Shown in pieces: positions 26,506-35,423 of a DNA stretch of 64,000 nt (position 1 is the first letter of the stretch; every line of letters begins with the position of its first letter). The notes beneath the pieces are model-generated. The model was not told the DNA's origin and made no database searches. It was given only the letters and a program-made list of their open reading frames with translations. Origin of the DNA: Ignavibacterium sp. (GTDB lineage: Bacteria > Bacteroidota > Ignavibacteria > Ignavibacteriales > Ignavibacteriaceae); assembly GCA_018335755.1 (NCBI GenBank), contig JAGXRK010000063.1:181721-245720 (forward strand), read 5' to 3'. The translations under genes and the position numbers were made by a program.

Positions 26506-27501
26506 GTGGAGGAAAGCTATAAGTCATCGGGTGTTGATATCGAAGCTGGAGAAAAAACTGTTCAAAAAATTAAAGGTTTTGCCAAATCGACTTTTAACAA
26601 ACAAGTATTGGCAGATATCGGACATTTTGGAGCGTTTTTTGAGTTAGATTTGAAAAATTATACAAACCCGGTTTTGGTCTCTAGTGTAGACGGTGTGGGC
26701 ACAAAATTAAAAGTTGCATTTGAAGCTAATCGGCACGATACAATTGGTCAGGATTTAGTAAATCATTGCGTCAATGATATTGCTGTTTGCGGCGCTAAAC
26801 CTCTTTACTTCTTAGACTATTTTGCAACCACTAAACTGAATCCCAATACAGCAAGTGAAGTAGTAAAAGGATTTTCAATTGCTTGTATAGAAAACGGCTG
26901 TGCTCTTATTGGAGGTGAAACCGCAGAAATGCCTGGTTTCTATCACGATGGAGAATATGATATGTCTGGAACTATTGTAGGTATAGTCGAAAAACAAAAA
27001 ATTATTGACGGCCGCAAAATTAAAAAAGGCGATCTTCTTTTAGGATTTCCTTCTAATGGACTTCACACTAACGGCTATTCGCTCGCCAGAAAAGTACTCC
27101 TATCAAAATTTAAACTTGATCAGCATCTAACGGAATTAAACTCTACGCTATCAGATGAACTGTTAAAAATTCATCGTTCATATTTACCAATAATTTCAGA
27201 ATTAACTAAGCATATTGAAGTCAGTGGCTTTTCTCATATTACCGGAGGAGGGATTATTGGCAATACTATGAGAATAATTCCCCGCGATCTAAACCTTAAT
27301 ATCCATTGGGGCACCTGGGATGTGCCTGCAATCTTTAAACTTATTCAAAGTACAGGTAATATTTCATCTGAGGAGATGAGAAAAGTATTTAACCTTGGAA
27401 TAGGATTGATCGCTGTAATATCACCGAATGATGAAGTCGAAGCATTTCAAATTATTCATGAAAATAAAGAACATGTTCTTTTAATTGGAGAGGTAACTTA
27501 A
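26506..27501 (+). CDS. purM: phosphoribosylformylglycinamidine cyclo-ligase (AIR synthetase)
   Basis: Fifth step of purine synthesis: ATP-driven closure of FGAM to AIR. The 331 residues include SYKSSGVDIEAGEKTVQKIKG, the LVSSVDGVGTKLKVAFE loop, HCVNDIAVCGAKPLYFLDYFA, IENGCALIGGETAEMPGFY and GFSHITGGGIIGN, all PurM signatures. The start is GTG, with GTGGAG 5 bases upstream. It starts a + strand run (purM, TatD/radical-SAM fusion, dacB, prmA) with gaps of 6-21 bp. It diverges from hrcA. Confidence 0.96.
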   Translation: MEESYKSSGVDIEAGEKTVQKIKGFAKSTFNKQVLADIGHFGAFFELDLKNYTNPVLVSSVDGVGTKLKVAFEANRHDTIGQDLVNHCVNDIAVCGAKPLYFLDYFATTKLNPNTASEVVKGFSIACIENGCALIGGETAEMPGFYHDGEYDMSGTIVGIVEKQKIIDGRKIKKGDLLLGFPSNGLHTNGYSLARKVLLSKFKLDQHLTELNSTLSDELLKIHRSYLPIISELTKHIEVSGFSHITGGGIIGNTMRIIPRDLNLNIHWGTWDVPAIFKLIQSTGNISSEEMRKVFNLGIGLIAVISPNDEVEAFQIIHENKEHVLLIGEVT

Positions 27502-27507
27502 TTTAAT

Positions 27508-28869
27508 ATGTTCATAGATACTCATTCGCATTTATTTTATAAGAACTTTCGTGATGATCTTGATGAAGTTGTTAACCGGGCTATAGAATCCGGTGTTGAT
27601 CAAATAATTGTACCTGCCACTGATCTTGAAACAGCTGAACAAACCATTAGGTTATGTGAAAAATATGATATGGTTTTTGGCGCTGTGGGAATTCATCCCC
27701 ACGATAGTAAGGATTGGGATGATAGTCTCCTAACTAAAATTCAAAATCTTGCAGAACACAAAAAAATAATTGCCATCGGTGAAATCGGGTTAGATTATTA
27801 TTATGATTTTTCTCCACCTGAAAAACAAATTCGGGCATTTAAGGCACAAATTGAATTAGCTATAGAACTAAACCTGCCAGTAATAATACATAACCGTGAT
27901 TCCGACCAAGATATGATGGAAATAATAAGTCAGTATTGTGGAAAAAGTCTGAAGGCGCAGTTTCATTGCTTCAACTCATCTCTTAACGATGCGTTTGAAT
28001 TTATTAAGATGAATCATTTCATTTCATTCACCGGGAACATCACTTTTAAGAACAGAGGTGATATAAGATCCATACTTGAAAAAATTGGTCTGGACAGTCT
28101 GCTGCTTGAAACAGATTCACCTTTTATGACTCCTGTTCCATTCCGCGGTAAGAGAAACGAACCGGCTTATGTTAAATATGTAGCTGAAAAAATTTCGGAA
28201 ATTCATAAGGTATCAGTAGAAGAAGTAGCAAAAACAACTTCATATAATGCATTCCGGTTATTTGGTATTGGTAAATCTCCTGAACTTATTTACACTTATC
28301 CACTGGGAAGATCACTTTATATAAATGTAACAAATCGCTGTAATGCCGATTGCACTTTTTGTAAAAGAACAACTTTTCCTTTCATAAGTGGATTAAATCT
28401 GGGAATGAGAAAATCTGAAGAGCCTGCAGCTGATTTATATATAAGAGAAATCAGCGATCCTAAAAAATATGAGGAAATAGTTTTCTGTGGTTACGGCGAA
28501 CCTACAATAAGGTGGGAAATTGTTAAGCAAGTTGCAGCTTATGTTAAAGCTAATGGCGGTAAAACCAGATTAAATACCAATGGTCATGGAAATTTGATAA
28601 ATCACAGAGATATAACACCTGAGATGAAAGATCTTATAGATGTTGTGTCTATTAGTTTTAATTCGTTTGATCCCGGTCAGTATGCACAACTGATGCGCCT
28701 TGATGAAAAACATTTTTTTGAAATGATAAATTTTGCCAAAGCATCTAAACCTTATGTTAAAAAAGTTGTAATGAGTGTTGTTACGTTAGATGATGTTGAA
28801 ATTGAGAAGTCCAGAAAAGTTGTTGAAGATGAAATAGGTGCAGAGTTCAGAGTAAGAGAGTATTTTTAA
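27508..28869 (+). CDS. TatD-family hydrolase fused to a TatD-associated radical SAM domain
   Basis: One protein of 453 residues with two enzymes. Residues 1-260 are a TatD metallo-hydrolase: metal ligands in FIDTHSHLF, GEIGLDYYYDFSPPEKQIRAF, VIIHNRDSDQDM, FHCFNSS and LLLETDSPFMTPVP. Residues 265-453 are a radical SAM domain with a CX3CX2C cluster motif (Cys278, Cys282, Cys285 in RCNADCTFCKR) and VFCGYGEPTIRWE. TatD proteins are 3'-5' DNA exonucleases or related hydrolases. The partner radical SAM family is known next to, or fused to, TatD, and its reaction is unknown. The frame is continuous with no sign of error between domains. It is 6 bp after purM and 21 bp before dacB. Confidence 0.92.
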   Translation: MFIDTHSHLFYKNFRDDLDEVVNRAIESGVDQIIVPATDLETAEQTIRLCEKYDMVFGAVGIHPHDSKDWDDSLLTKIQNLAEHKKIIAIGEIGLDYYYDFSPPEKQIRAFKAQIELAIELNLPVIIHNRDSDQDMMEIISQYCGKSLKAQFHCFNSSLNDAFEFIKMNHFISFTGNITFKNRGDIRSILEKIGLDSLLLETDSPFMTPVPFRGKRNEPAYVKYVAEKISEIHKVSVEEVAKTTSYNAFRLFGIGKSPELIYTYPLGRSLYINVTNRCNADCTFCKRTTFPFISGLNLGMRKSEEPAADLYIREISDPKKYEEIVFCGYGEPTIRWEIVKQVAAYVKANGGKTRLNTNGHGNLINHRDITPEMKDLIDVVSISFNSFDPGQYAQLMRLDEKHFFEMINFAKASKPYVKKVVMSVVTLDDVEIEKSRKVVEDEIGAEFRVREYF

Positions 28870-28890
28870 ATTGTATTTGCTTATAATATT

Positions 28891-30315
28891 ATGCTTAAAC
28901 TTTTTTTAATGCTGTTTACCTTAAACAGCTTTACAATAATTTATTCTCAGAGCGTCAAGCAGCAGATTGATCTGTTATTTAAAGATGAATTCTTCAAATC
29001 ATCAATAATCGCTGCTGATATTTATAATCTTACTACTGAAGAATATTTATACAGATCAAATGAAAAATTGCTTTTACATCCCGCTTCTAATATGAAGCTT
29101 TTTACTTCGATTGCTGGATTATTATTCCTTGGAGATGAATATCAATTCATCACTTCACTTTATTACGATGGAGAAATTACCTCCGGCACGTTATATGGCA
29201 ATCTCTATATAGAAGGAGGTTGTGATCCTGAAATAACAACAGCAGACCTTAACATTTTTGTTGGGGCACTTAAAGCAATGAATGTAAGAGCAATTTCAGG
29301 AAATATTTATGCCGATCTCTCATTTAAAGATTCCCTTTACTGGGGTGTCGGCTGGATGTGGGATGATGACCCTTCAACAGATGCCCCTTATCTAAGCGCT
29401 TTAAATATCAATGGAAATTCTGTAAAGATTAACCTGAACGGAACTAATGTTGGTCAACCGGCCGAAGTTATTCTTAATCCTTCTTCTGAATTCTTCAGTA
29501 TCAGAAATAACACGATGACAGTTTTTGGCAAAGATGAAGAAATTTTTTTTATAACAAGAAACTGGTTTGACAGGAAGAATGAAATTATTGCAACTGGAAG
29601 AGTCAGTTTAGGAAGAACTAACAATAATCCGGATGGAGACAAAAAAGTAAATGTTCTTAATCCCGAATATTTTTTCTTATCATTATTCAAAGAGACTTTA
29701 ATAAAGAACGGTATTTCTGTTAGCGGCGAGTTGAACATTTCTGCATTACCTCTGATTAATAAATATGTTACCTCAATAACTACTTCAATAATACCGGTAA
29801 TTTCCAATGTAAATAAAAACAGTAATAATTTAAGTGCTGAGATGGTGCTCTTAGCTTTAGCAGAAAGATTTTATGGAAGGCCTGCAACATTTGAAAACGG
29901 CCGAAAAGTAATTAATGAGTTAATCAAGTTGATTGGATACGAACCTACAAAGTACAGAATTGTAGATGGTTCCGGAGTTTCACATTATAATTTGGTTTCT
30001 GCTGAACTTATTGCAGATATGTTAAAATATATTTATAAGAATGAGCCTCAGGTATTAAGAAATCTGATTCAAACATTACCAATTGCAGGTGTTGACGGCA
30101 CACTTGCAAAAAGAATGAGAAATACTGCAGCATTCAGTAACGTTCGTGCAAAAACCGGAACACTAAGTGGAGTTAGTGCACTTTCCGGTTTTGTTATTGC
30201 GGCAAATGGTAATCAAATTACTTTTTCAATACTTATTCAGAATTATGTTAATCAGGCAGACAGAGCAAGAGAGTTTCAGGATGCAATATGCAGAATTCTT
30301 GCAGAATACCGGTGA
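28891..30315 (+). CDS. dacB: D-alanyl-D-alanine carboxypeptidase/endopeptidase (PBP4, peptidase S13)
   Basis: Exported serine peptidase that trims and opens peptidoglycan cross-links. Of its 474 residues, 1-20 are a signal peptide. The catalytic motifs are SxxK (Ser66-Asn-Met-Lys69 in HPASNMKLFTS), SxN (NKNSNNLSAEMVLLALA) and KTGT (VRAKTGTLSGVSALSGF). The inserted domain between SxxK and SxN (about 95-290) is the hallmark of class C PBP4. It is transcribed with purM and prmA; its stop lies 8 bp before the prmA start. Confidence 0.93.
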   Translation: MLKLFLMLFTLNSFTIIYSQSVKQQIDLLFKDEFFKSSIIAADIYNLTTEEYLYRSNEKLLLHPASNMKLFTSIAGLLFLGDEYQFITSLYYDGEITSGTLYGNLYIEGGCDPEITTADLNIFVGALKAMNVRAISGNIYADLSFKDSLYWGVGWMWDDDPSTDAPYLSALNINGNSVKINLNGTNVGQPAEVILNPSSEFFSIRNNTMTVFGKDEEIFFITRNWFDRKNEIIATGRVSLGRTNNNPDGDKKVNVLNPEYFFLSLFKETLIKNGISVSGELNISALPLINKYVTSITTSIIPVISNVNKNSNNLSAEMVLLALAERFYGRPATFENGRKVINELIKLIGYEPTKYRIVDGSGVSHYNLVSAELIADMLKYIYKNEPQVLRNLIQTLPIAGVDGTLAKRMRNTAAFSNVRAKTGTLSGVSALSGFVIAANGNQITFSILIQNYVNQADRAREFQDAICRILAEYR

Positions 30316-30323
30316 AAGATTTT

Positions 30324-31160
30324 ATGATTTACAAAGAATTTCTAATAACCGCTGATCCCTATAATGCTGATTTGCTCTCTGGAATTCTTTGGGAATTAGA
30401 CATTACCGGCCTTAGTGAGGAGGTTAACTGCCTTAAGGTTTTTTCTTCATCAATTTTAAAAAATGATATTGAAGTTTTATTGAGAAATCTTGTTAACAAT
30501 AAAATGTTGCGAACATTTAATGTTGAAGAGAATTTTATCGAAGAAAAAAACTGGAATGAAGAATGGGAAAAAAGCAGAGAAATTATTACGATAAGCGAAC
30601 GAATAATAATTAAACCAACATTTAAAGATTATCATTCAAAACCCGGTGAAATTGTATTAACCATTGATCCCAAAATGTCTTTTGGTACCGGAGAGCATCA
30701 AACTACCAAAATGGTGCTGCGTTTGCTGGAAAACTATATTAAACCAGGAATGAAAGTTCTTGATGTTGGTTCCGGTACCGGAATTTTAGCAATCGCAGCT
30801 GTCAAGTTGGGTGCAGATTCAGTTATTGCAAATGATATTGATGAGTGGTGCTACAAAAACAGCATTGAAAACTCTGAATTGAATGATACTACTAATAAAA
30901 TCGATTTTAGAATTTGCACCATTAATGAAATTGAAGAGGATAATTTTGATCTGATCATTGCAAATATTCAAAAAACTATTTTAATAGAAATTTGCAGAGA
31001 TTTTAAGACAAGAATAAAACAAGGCGGTATTTTAATACTTTCCGGGCTGCTTTATGTTGATGAAGAAGATATCTTACAAGTTTACAATACTGCAGGATTT
31101 ACAAAAATTGAAGGAATTCAAATGGAGGAGTGGATTGCTATTGTTTTTAAAAGTAAATAA
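30324..31160 (+). CDS. prmA: ribosomal protein L11 methyltransferase
   Basis: Trimethylates lysines of ribosomal protein L11. The 278 residues begin MIYKEFLITADPYNADLLSG. The SAM fold has FGTGEHQTTKMVLRLLENY, VLDVGSGTGILAIAAVKLGA, VIANDIDEWCYKNSIENSELN and LIANIQKTILIEI (NI-type motif of PrmA). I chose the ATG at 30324, preceded by GGTGAAAG; an in-frame ATG at 30288 would overlap dacB by 28 bp. Confidence 0.93.
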   Translation: MIYKEFLITADPYNADLLSGILWELDITGLSEEVNCLKVFSSSILKNDIEVLLRNLVNNKMLRTFNVEENFIEEKNWNEEWEKSREIITISERIIIKPTFKDYHSKPGEIVLTIDPKMSFGTGEHQTTKMVLRLLENYIKPGMKVLDVGSGTGILAIAAVKLGADSVIANDIDEWCYKNSIENSELNDTTNKIDFRICTINEIEEDNFDLIIANIQKTILIEICRDFKTRIKQGGILILSGLLYVDEEDILQVYNTAGFTKIEGIQMEEWIAIVFKSK

Positions 31161-31224
31161 TAATTTTTGATTTTTTTGTTTCCTTAAAATCAATATCTAA
31201 TAATTAATAATATGGAGTACTAAT

Positions 31225-31623
31225 ATGAAAATGTTACAAGAGTTCAAAGCATTTGCAATGAGAGGGAATGTTGTCGATATGGCCGTTGGTATAATCATCG
31301 GCGGTGCTTTCGGCAAAATAGTATCCTCATTTGTAAGTGATGTAATAATGCCGCCAATTGGTGTACTGCTTGGTGGGGTTGATTTCAGCAATCTTTCACT
31401 CGTCATTAAAGAAGCTGCTCAAGAAGCTGAAGCCGTAACTCTAAATTATGGCACTTTTTTGATGACTGTGTTAGATTTTATAATAATAGCTTTTGCTATT
31501 TTTATGGTTATTAAGGGAATGAACTCAATGAAAAAGAAAGAGGAAGAAAAACCTGCTCCACCTCCGGAACCCACTAAAGAAGAAACTCTTTTAACGGAAA
31601 TAAGAGATTTACTTAAGAAATAA
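31225..31623 (+). CDS. mscL: large-conductance mechanosensitive channel
   Basis: Emergency pressure valve of the inner membrane that opens on hypo-osmotic shock. The 132-residue length is standard. N-terminal [49 protein letters not shown] is the first helix and pore. The second helix is [21 protein letters not shown], and the cytoplasmic C-terminal helix is charged ([28 protein letters not shown]). It stands 64 bp after prmA with its own terminator. Confidence 0.97.
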   Translation: MKMLQEFKAFAMRGNVVDMAVGIIIGGAFGKIVSSFVSDVIMPPIGVLLGGVDFSNLSLVIKEAAQEAEAVTLNYGTFLMTVLDFIIIAFAIFMVIKGMNSMKKKEEEKPAPPPEPTKEETLLTEIRDLLKK

Positions 31624-31636
31624 TTATATTAATTCT

Positions 31637-31669
31637 AAAGCCACATCTGTTTTTTGATGTGGCTTTTTT
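31637..31669 (+). terminator. terminator of mscL
   Basis: The 11-bp perfect stem AAAGCCACATC/GATGTGGCTTT, with an 8-base loop, is followed by TTT. It lies 13 bp after the stop. Confidence 0.9.
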
Positions 31670-31688
31670 GTTTGGTCAAGCATCTAAA

Positions 31689-32549
31689 TTAATTCATTAA
31701 ATGTAGCTCAAAAAACTTTATAACATTATTTTTAGCATCTTGAGCAGCTTCTTCATCAAAATATTGGTTGCTTGGATTAGCAAAAGCATGTTCAGCATCG
31801 TATTCTTTTATAACAATCTTTTTACCCGCTGCTTTTATATTTTTCTCAAGGTTTCCATAAACCTCAGGATTTACCCAGCCATCTTTTTTTGCAAAAATTC
31901 CTAGTACCGGAGCATTTAATTTTGTAAATGTTTCGGGAGTATTCTCAATAATACCATAATACATAACACAAGCTTTACCTTTTTCCTCAAGCCAGATACT
32001 CATTTGGAGTGACCATCCGCCGCCAAAGCACCAACCGATTGTACCGAACTGTGCATTTTCACCTGCGAATTTTACAGCTCCATCAAAAATTAGTTTTATT
32101 CTCTCTGCATCGGCTGATTGCATTAACTCAGCAGCGTTTTCCCGGGTAACAGCTGTATTACCATCATAAAGATCTAATGCTAAAATGTTCACATCACCAA
32201 GCATCCGCTTTAACTCATCAGCTTCACGTTTTATATTATCATTCAGTCCCCACCACTCATGAATTACAAAAATGAATCTTTCTGATTCATTTTCGGATTT
32301 TACAAAGTATGCATTAGCATCTTTTCCATCTGATGTAGAAAAATTAATCATCTTTCCCTGCGGATTACTCAAAGAGAAGTCACCAGGTAATTGATGGCTT
32401 TCTCTGAAGGATTCATCATCACCAAATGAAGTAAAAGATACCTCAGTTTTCTTTTTATCACTGGTACTGCAGCAGGATTTTACTTCCTGAGAAAATAAAA
32501 ATCCAGTAAATATGAACAAAAATGCTAAGGTTAATAGGATTGATTTCAT
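31689..32549 (-). CDS. dienelactone hydrolase family protein, exported
   Basis: An alpha/beta hydrolase of 286 residues with a signal peptide (MKSILLTLAFLFIFTGFLFSQ) followed by CCSTSDKKK. The nucleophile is Cys174 in GTIGWCFGGGWSLQ, as expected for dienelactone hydrolases; the acid is in IFAKKDGWVNPE and the histidine is in YDAEHAFANPSNQYFDE. Known reaction of the family: opening of lactones or related esters; the natural substrate here is unknown. The ATG at 32549 was chosen because GGAGAAGAG stands directly upstream. The frame runs back 17 more codons without a site. Confidence 0.88.
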   Translation of the reverse strand: MKSILLTLAFLFIFTGFLFSQEVKSCCSTSDKKKTEVSFTSFGDDESFRESHQLPGDFSLSNPQGKMINFSTSDGKDANAYFVKSENESERFIFVIHEWWGLNDNIKREADELKRMLGDVNILALDLYDGNTAVTRENAAELMQSADAERIKLIFDGAVKFAGENAQFGTIGWCFGGGWSLQMSIWLEEKGKACVMYYGIIENTPETFTKLNAPVLGIFAKKDGWVNPEVYGNLEKNIKAAGKKIVIKEYDAEHAFANPSNQYFDEEAAQDAKNNVIKFFELHLMN

Positions 32550-32689
32550 CTCTTCTCCAATTTTTGTTTTAATATTTTTTATAAATATATAATAAAGCAA
32601 TGCTTAATAAAAGTTCATTATTAGTATTCATTATGTATTGCTTAAATTTAGCTATTAGATTAGCTTTAACATTAAAATAAAAGAAAGAA

Positions 32690-33187
32690 ATGCTGATGAG
32701 ATACTTAATATTAATAATAATTGGTTTAGTTCTGTTTACTTCTTGTGCAAGCAAAGAAGAAAGATTACAGAATCGAATTCAATTAGTTAATGAATTTAAA
32801 GCTCTTGATGATTTTGATAAAAACAACATTCTTTTTTACGAAGTAGAAAATATAAGATCAAAATTTACATATTACTCAAAGGATGGCGAAATTAATATTA
32901 TCAATGAGGAATTGTATACCGATAATAATACGAATTCAAATTGTATTTATTACTACAATGATAATAAACCTATTTACACAAAAATAATGAGAATAAGAAT
33001 TGATAAGGAAGATAATCAGTTATTCAGGAATGATATAGAAATAGAGATTTATTTCGACCATGATTATCAGGCTCTTTATTCATTCAAAGTTGAGAATAAA
33101 ACCGAAAAAGAAATTGACCCTGAAGAATTGAAATCTATATATGATCACGCCAAAAAGCTTTACTCTTTAGCTAAAGCTGATCTTTAA
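32690..33187 (+). CDS. lipoprotein of unknown function
   Basis: Protein of 165 residues with a clear lipoprotein signal (MRYLILIIIGLVLFTSC, lipobox FTSC) followed by an acidic, asparagine-rich body. Visible are ASKEERLQNRIQLVNEFKAL near the start and a beta-rich middle (YYNDNKPIYTKIMRIRI, IEIEIYFDHDYQALYSF). I do not recognise the domain. It diverges from the dienelactone hydrolase gene (140 bp between starts) and precedes an aminotransferase, with no link evident. The true start may be the second ATG at 32696. Confidence 0.7.
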   Translation: MLMRYLILIIIGLVLFTSCASKEERLQNRIQLVNEFKALDDFDKNNILFYEVENIRSKFTYYSKDGEINIINEELYTDNNTNSNCIYYYNDNKPIYTKIMRIRIDKEDNQLFRNDIEIEIYFDHDYQALYSFKVENKTEKEIDPEELKSIYDHAKKLYSLAKADL

Positions 33188-33315
33188 TCAAATAAATATT
33201 AAAGCATTTCGACAGATCAATAAATAAACAGATTTGCATTTTATTATCTTAAATTCAACTTATATATTTACCTGAACTTTCCAGATAAATAATTAATAAA
33301 AATTGGAGAAATTAC

Positions 33316-34509
33316 TTGATAGCTGATAGAGTTAAGGATATTGGTGCATCCCCCACAATGATGGTTGCTGCTGAAGCAAAAAAACTTAAATCCGAAGGAG
33401 TGGATGTAATAGATCTAAGTATGGGTGAACCAGATTTTGATACACCAAATAATATAAAAGATGCCGGAAAACGAGCCATTGATGAAAACCATACAAGGTA
33501 CACCTTAAATCCCGGTACAAATGAATTACGGACAGCAATTGCAGCAAAACTTAAGCGCGATAACCAACTAGAATATAAATTAAATGAAATAATAGTATCA
33601 AGCGGTGCAAAGCAAAGTGTCTATAACAGTATTCTTGCTACCATCAATCCAGGAGATGAAGTTATTATTCCCAACCCCTACTGGGTTTCTTACCCCGCAA
33701 TGGTAAGTCTGGCACAAGGAAAAATGCTTGTAATAGATACGGATGAATCTACAGGATTTAAAGTAACACCAGATCAATTAAGAAAAGCCATAACTCCTAA
33801 AACAAAAATGTTTATTCTTTGCAACCCTTCAAACCCTACCGGATCAGCATACACCCGTAAAGAGCTTGAGGCGTTAGCAGAGGTTGTATTGGAAAGCAAC
33901 TTTTATGTTTTGACAGATGAAATTTATGAAAAAATGGTATACGACGATTTTGAATTTGTAAGTTTCCCTTCACTCGATAGAAACCTGAAAGATCGGACTA
34001 TAATTGTAAATGGAATTTCAAAAGCGTATGCTATGACCGGCTGGAGAATAGGCTATACCGCAGCTAATGAAAAAGTGATTAGTGCTATAAATAAAATACA
34101 GAGCCACAGCACATCTCACGCCTCGTCAATTTCTCAGGTTGCTGCCATCGAGGCGGTTGCCGGACCACAATATGTGATCCACGAAATGCTTGATGACTTC
34201 AGAAATAGAAGAGAATTCTTTTATAATGCTCTTACATCCATTGATGGCATTACCTGTTACAAACCTGAAGGGGCATTTTATTTATTTCCTAATGTCTCAC
34301 AATATTTTAATAAAAAAACTGATGTACTTAAAATTGAAAACTCTTTCGATCTTGCTATGCATCTTCTATACGAAGCACATATTGCTGTTGTTCCAGGCAG
34401 TGCATTTGGCAAAGAAGGATATCTAAGATTGTCTTATGCAACATCAATGGATCATTTAAAGGAAGCTGTGATCAGAATGAAAAAAGCCTTAGGCCATCTA
34501 CATCCCTGA
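33316..34509 (+). CDS. PLP-dependent aminotransferase, aspartate aminotransferase type (second copy)
   Basis: A 397-residue subgroup I-gamma aminotransferase. Seen are ASPTMMVAAEAKKLKSEGVDVIDLSMGEPDFDTP at the start, SSGAKQSVYNSILATINPGDEVI, NPSNPTGSAYT, TDEIYEKMVYDDFEF, and the PLP lysine Lys236 in VNGISKAYAMTGWRIGY. The arginine of LRLSYATS binds the substrate carboxylate. It is probably the housekeeping aspartate aminotransferase, or one accepting aspartate and prephenate; activity beyond this cannot be told. Start is TTG with GGAGAA upstream. It converges on aroE with a single base between the two stops. Confidence 0.92.
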   Translation: MIADRVKDIGASPTMMVAAEAKKLKSEGVDVIDLSMGEPDFDTPNNIKDAGKRAIDENHTRYTLNPGTNELRTAIAAKLKRDNQLEYKLNEIIVSSGAKQSVYNSILATINPGDEVIIPNPYWVSYPAMVSLAQGKMLVIDTDESTGFKVTPDQLRKAITPKTKMFILCNPSNPTGSAYTRKELEALAEVVLESNFYVLTDEIYEKMVYDDFEFVSFPSLDRNLKDRTIIVNGISKAYAMTGWRIGYTAANEKVISAINKIQSHSTSHASSISQVAAIEAVAGPQYVIHEMLDDFRNRREFFYNALTSIDGITCYKPEGAFYLFPNVSQYFNKKTDVLKIENSFDLAMHLLYEAHIAVVPGSAFGKEGYLRLSYATSMDHLKEAVIRMKKALGHLHP

Positions 34510-34510
34510 A

Positions 34511-35383
34511 CTATCTGGATATGAGTAACCTGAGTGACTTGTTAAGATCAGTGACTGGCATCTCTACACCAGTCCACAAATAAAATGACTTTGCCGCCTG
34601 ATATACAAGCATAGTTATTCCATCTAAAACTATTGCCCCTCTTGATTGTGCAAGCTGTAAAAATTTGGTTTTAACAGGATTATAAACAAGATCAAAAGCA
34701 ATCTGGTTTTTATTAAAAGATTCAGGTATTGAGGTAATATTATCATCAAAATCCGGGTACATACCTACCGGAGTGGCATTTATTATCAGTTTGGATTTAC
34801 TAAAAAGGTCTACAAGATCAGGGGGAAAAAGTTCGTGCGTTTTAAAGGAATCAAATTTAAGTTTATCTCTGAAATAAACCCTTAAAGATTCTGCCCTCTG
34901 TTCTGTTCTGTTCACAAGATGAATTTTTAACGGCTTAAAATATCTAATGAGAACATAAATTGCAGCACGAGCTGCCCCTCCGCTACCCACAACAGTAACT
35001 CTGTTTCCGGAAATTTCATCTTTATATGGCAACAAAGTTTCCAGCACGCCATAAACATCAGTGTTATAACCGGTAAGCTTTCCATGATCATTTACTACAG
35101 TATTAACTGCACCGGTATCTGCGGCTTCTTCTGATAAGTTATTTAGGTAATCAAGTATTTTTACTTTATGAGGAATTGTAACATTGAATCCCTTTATTCC
35201 AAGCGCGTTCATGCCTTTAAGTGCATTACCTAAGTTTGATGATGGAACATTAAAAGGGAGATAAATATAATTCAATTTAGTCAATTCTATAGCAACATTA
35301 TGTATAAACGGCGAGTAAGATTGCTTTACAGGCTGCCCGATTAGTCCGATAACTTCTGTATTCTCGTAAAATGAATTTCTCAT
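34511..35383 (-). CDS. aroE: shikimate dehydrogenase
   Basis: Reduces 3-dehydroshikimate with NADPH in aromatic amino acid synthesis. The 290 residues have the substrate-binding GLIGQPVKQSYSPFIHN at 14-30, FNVTIPHKVKIL with the catalytic lysine, NTVVNDHGKLTGYNTD, a Rossmann GSGGAARAA at about 128-136, NRTEQRAESL and ATPVGMYPD. Standard size for AroE. It converges on the second aspartate aminotransferase. Confidence 0.96.
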   Translation of the reverse strand: MRNSFYENTEVIGLIGQPVKQSYSPFIHNVAIELTKLNYIYLPFNVPSSNLGNALKGMNALGIKGFNVTIPHKVKILDYLNNLSEEAADTGAVNTVVNDHGKLTGYNTDVYGVLETLLPYKDEISGNRVTVVGSGGAARAAIYVLIRYFKPLKIHLVNRTEQRAESLRVYFRDKLKFDSFKTHELFPPDLVDLFSKSKLIINATPVGMYPDFDDNITSIPESFNKNQIAFDLVYNPVKTKFLQLAQSRGAIVLDGITMLVYQAAKSFYLWTGVEMPVTDLNKSLRLLISR

Positions 35384-35423
35384 AGTTTAAACTGAGTTAT
35401 TAGTAGGTAAGTAAAGATATTGA

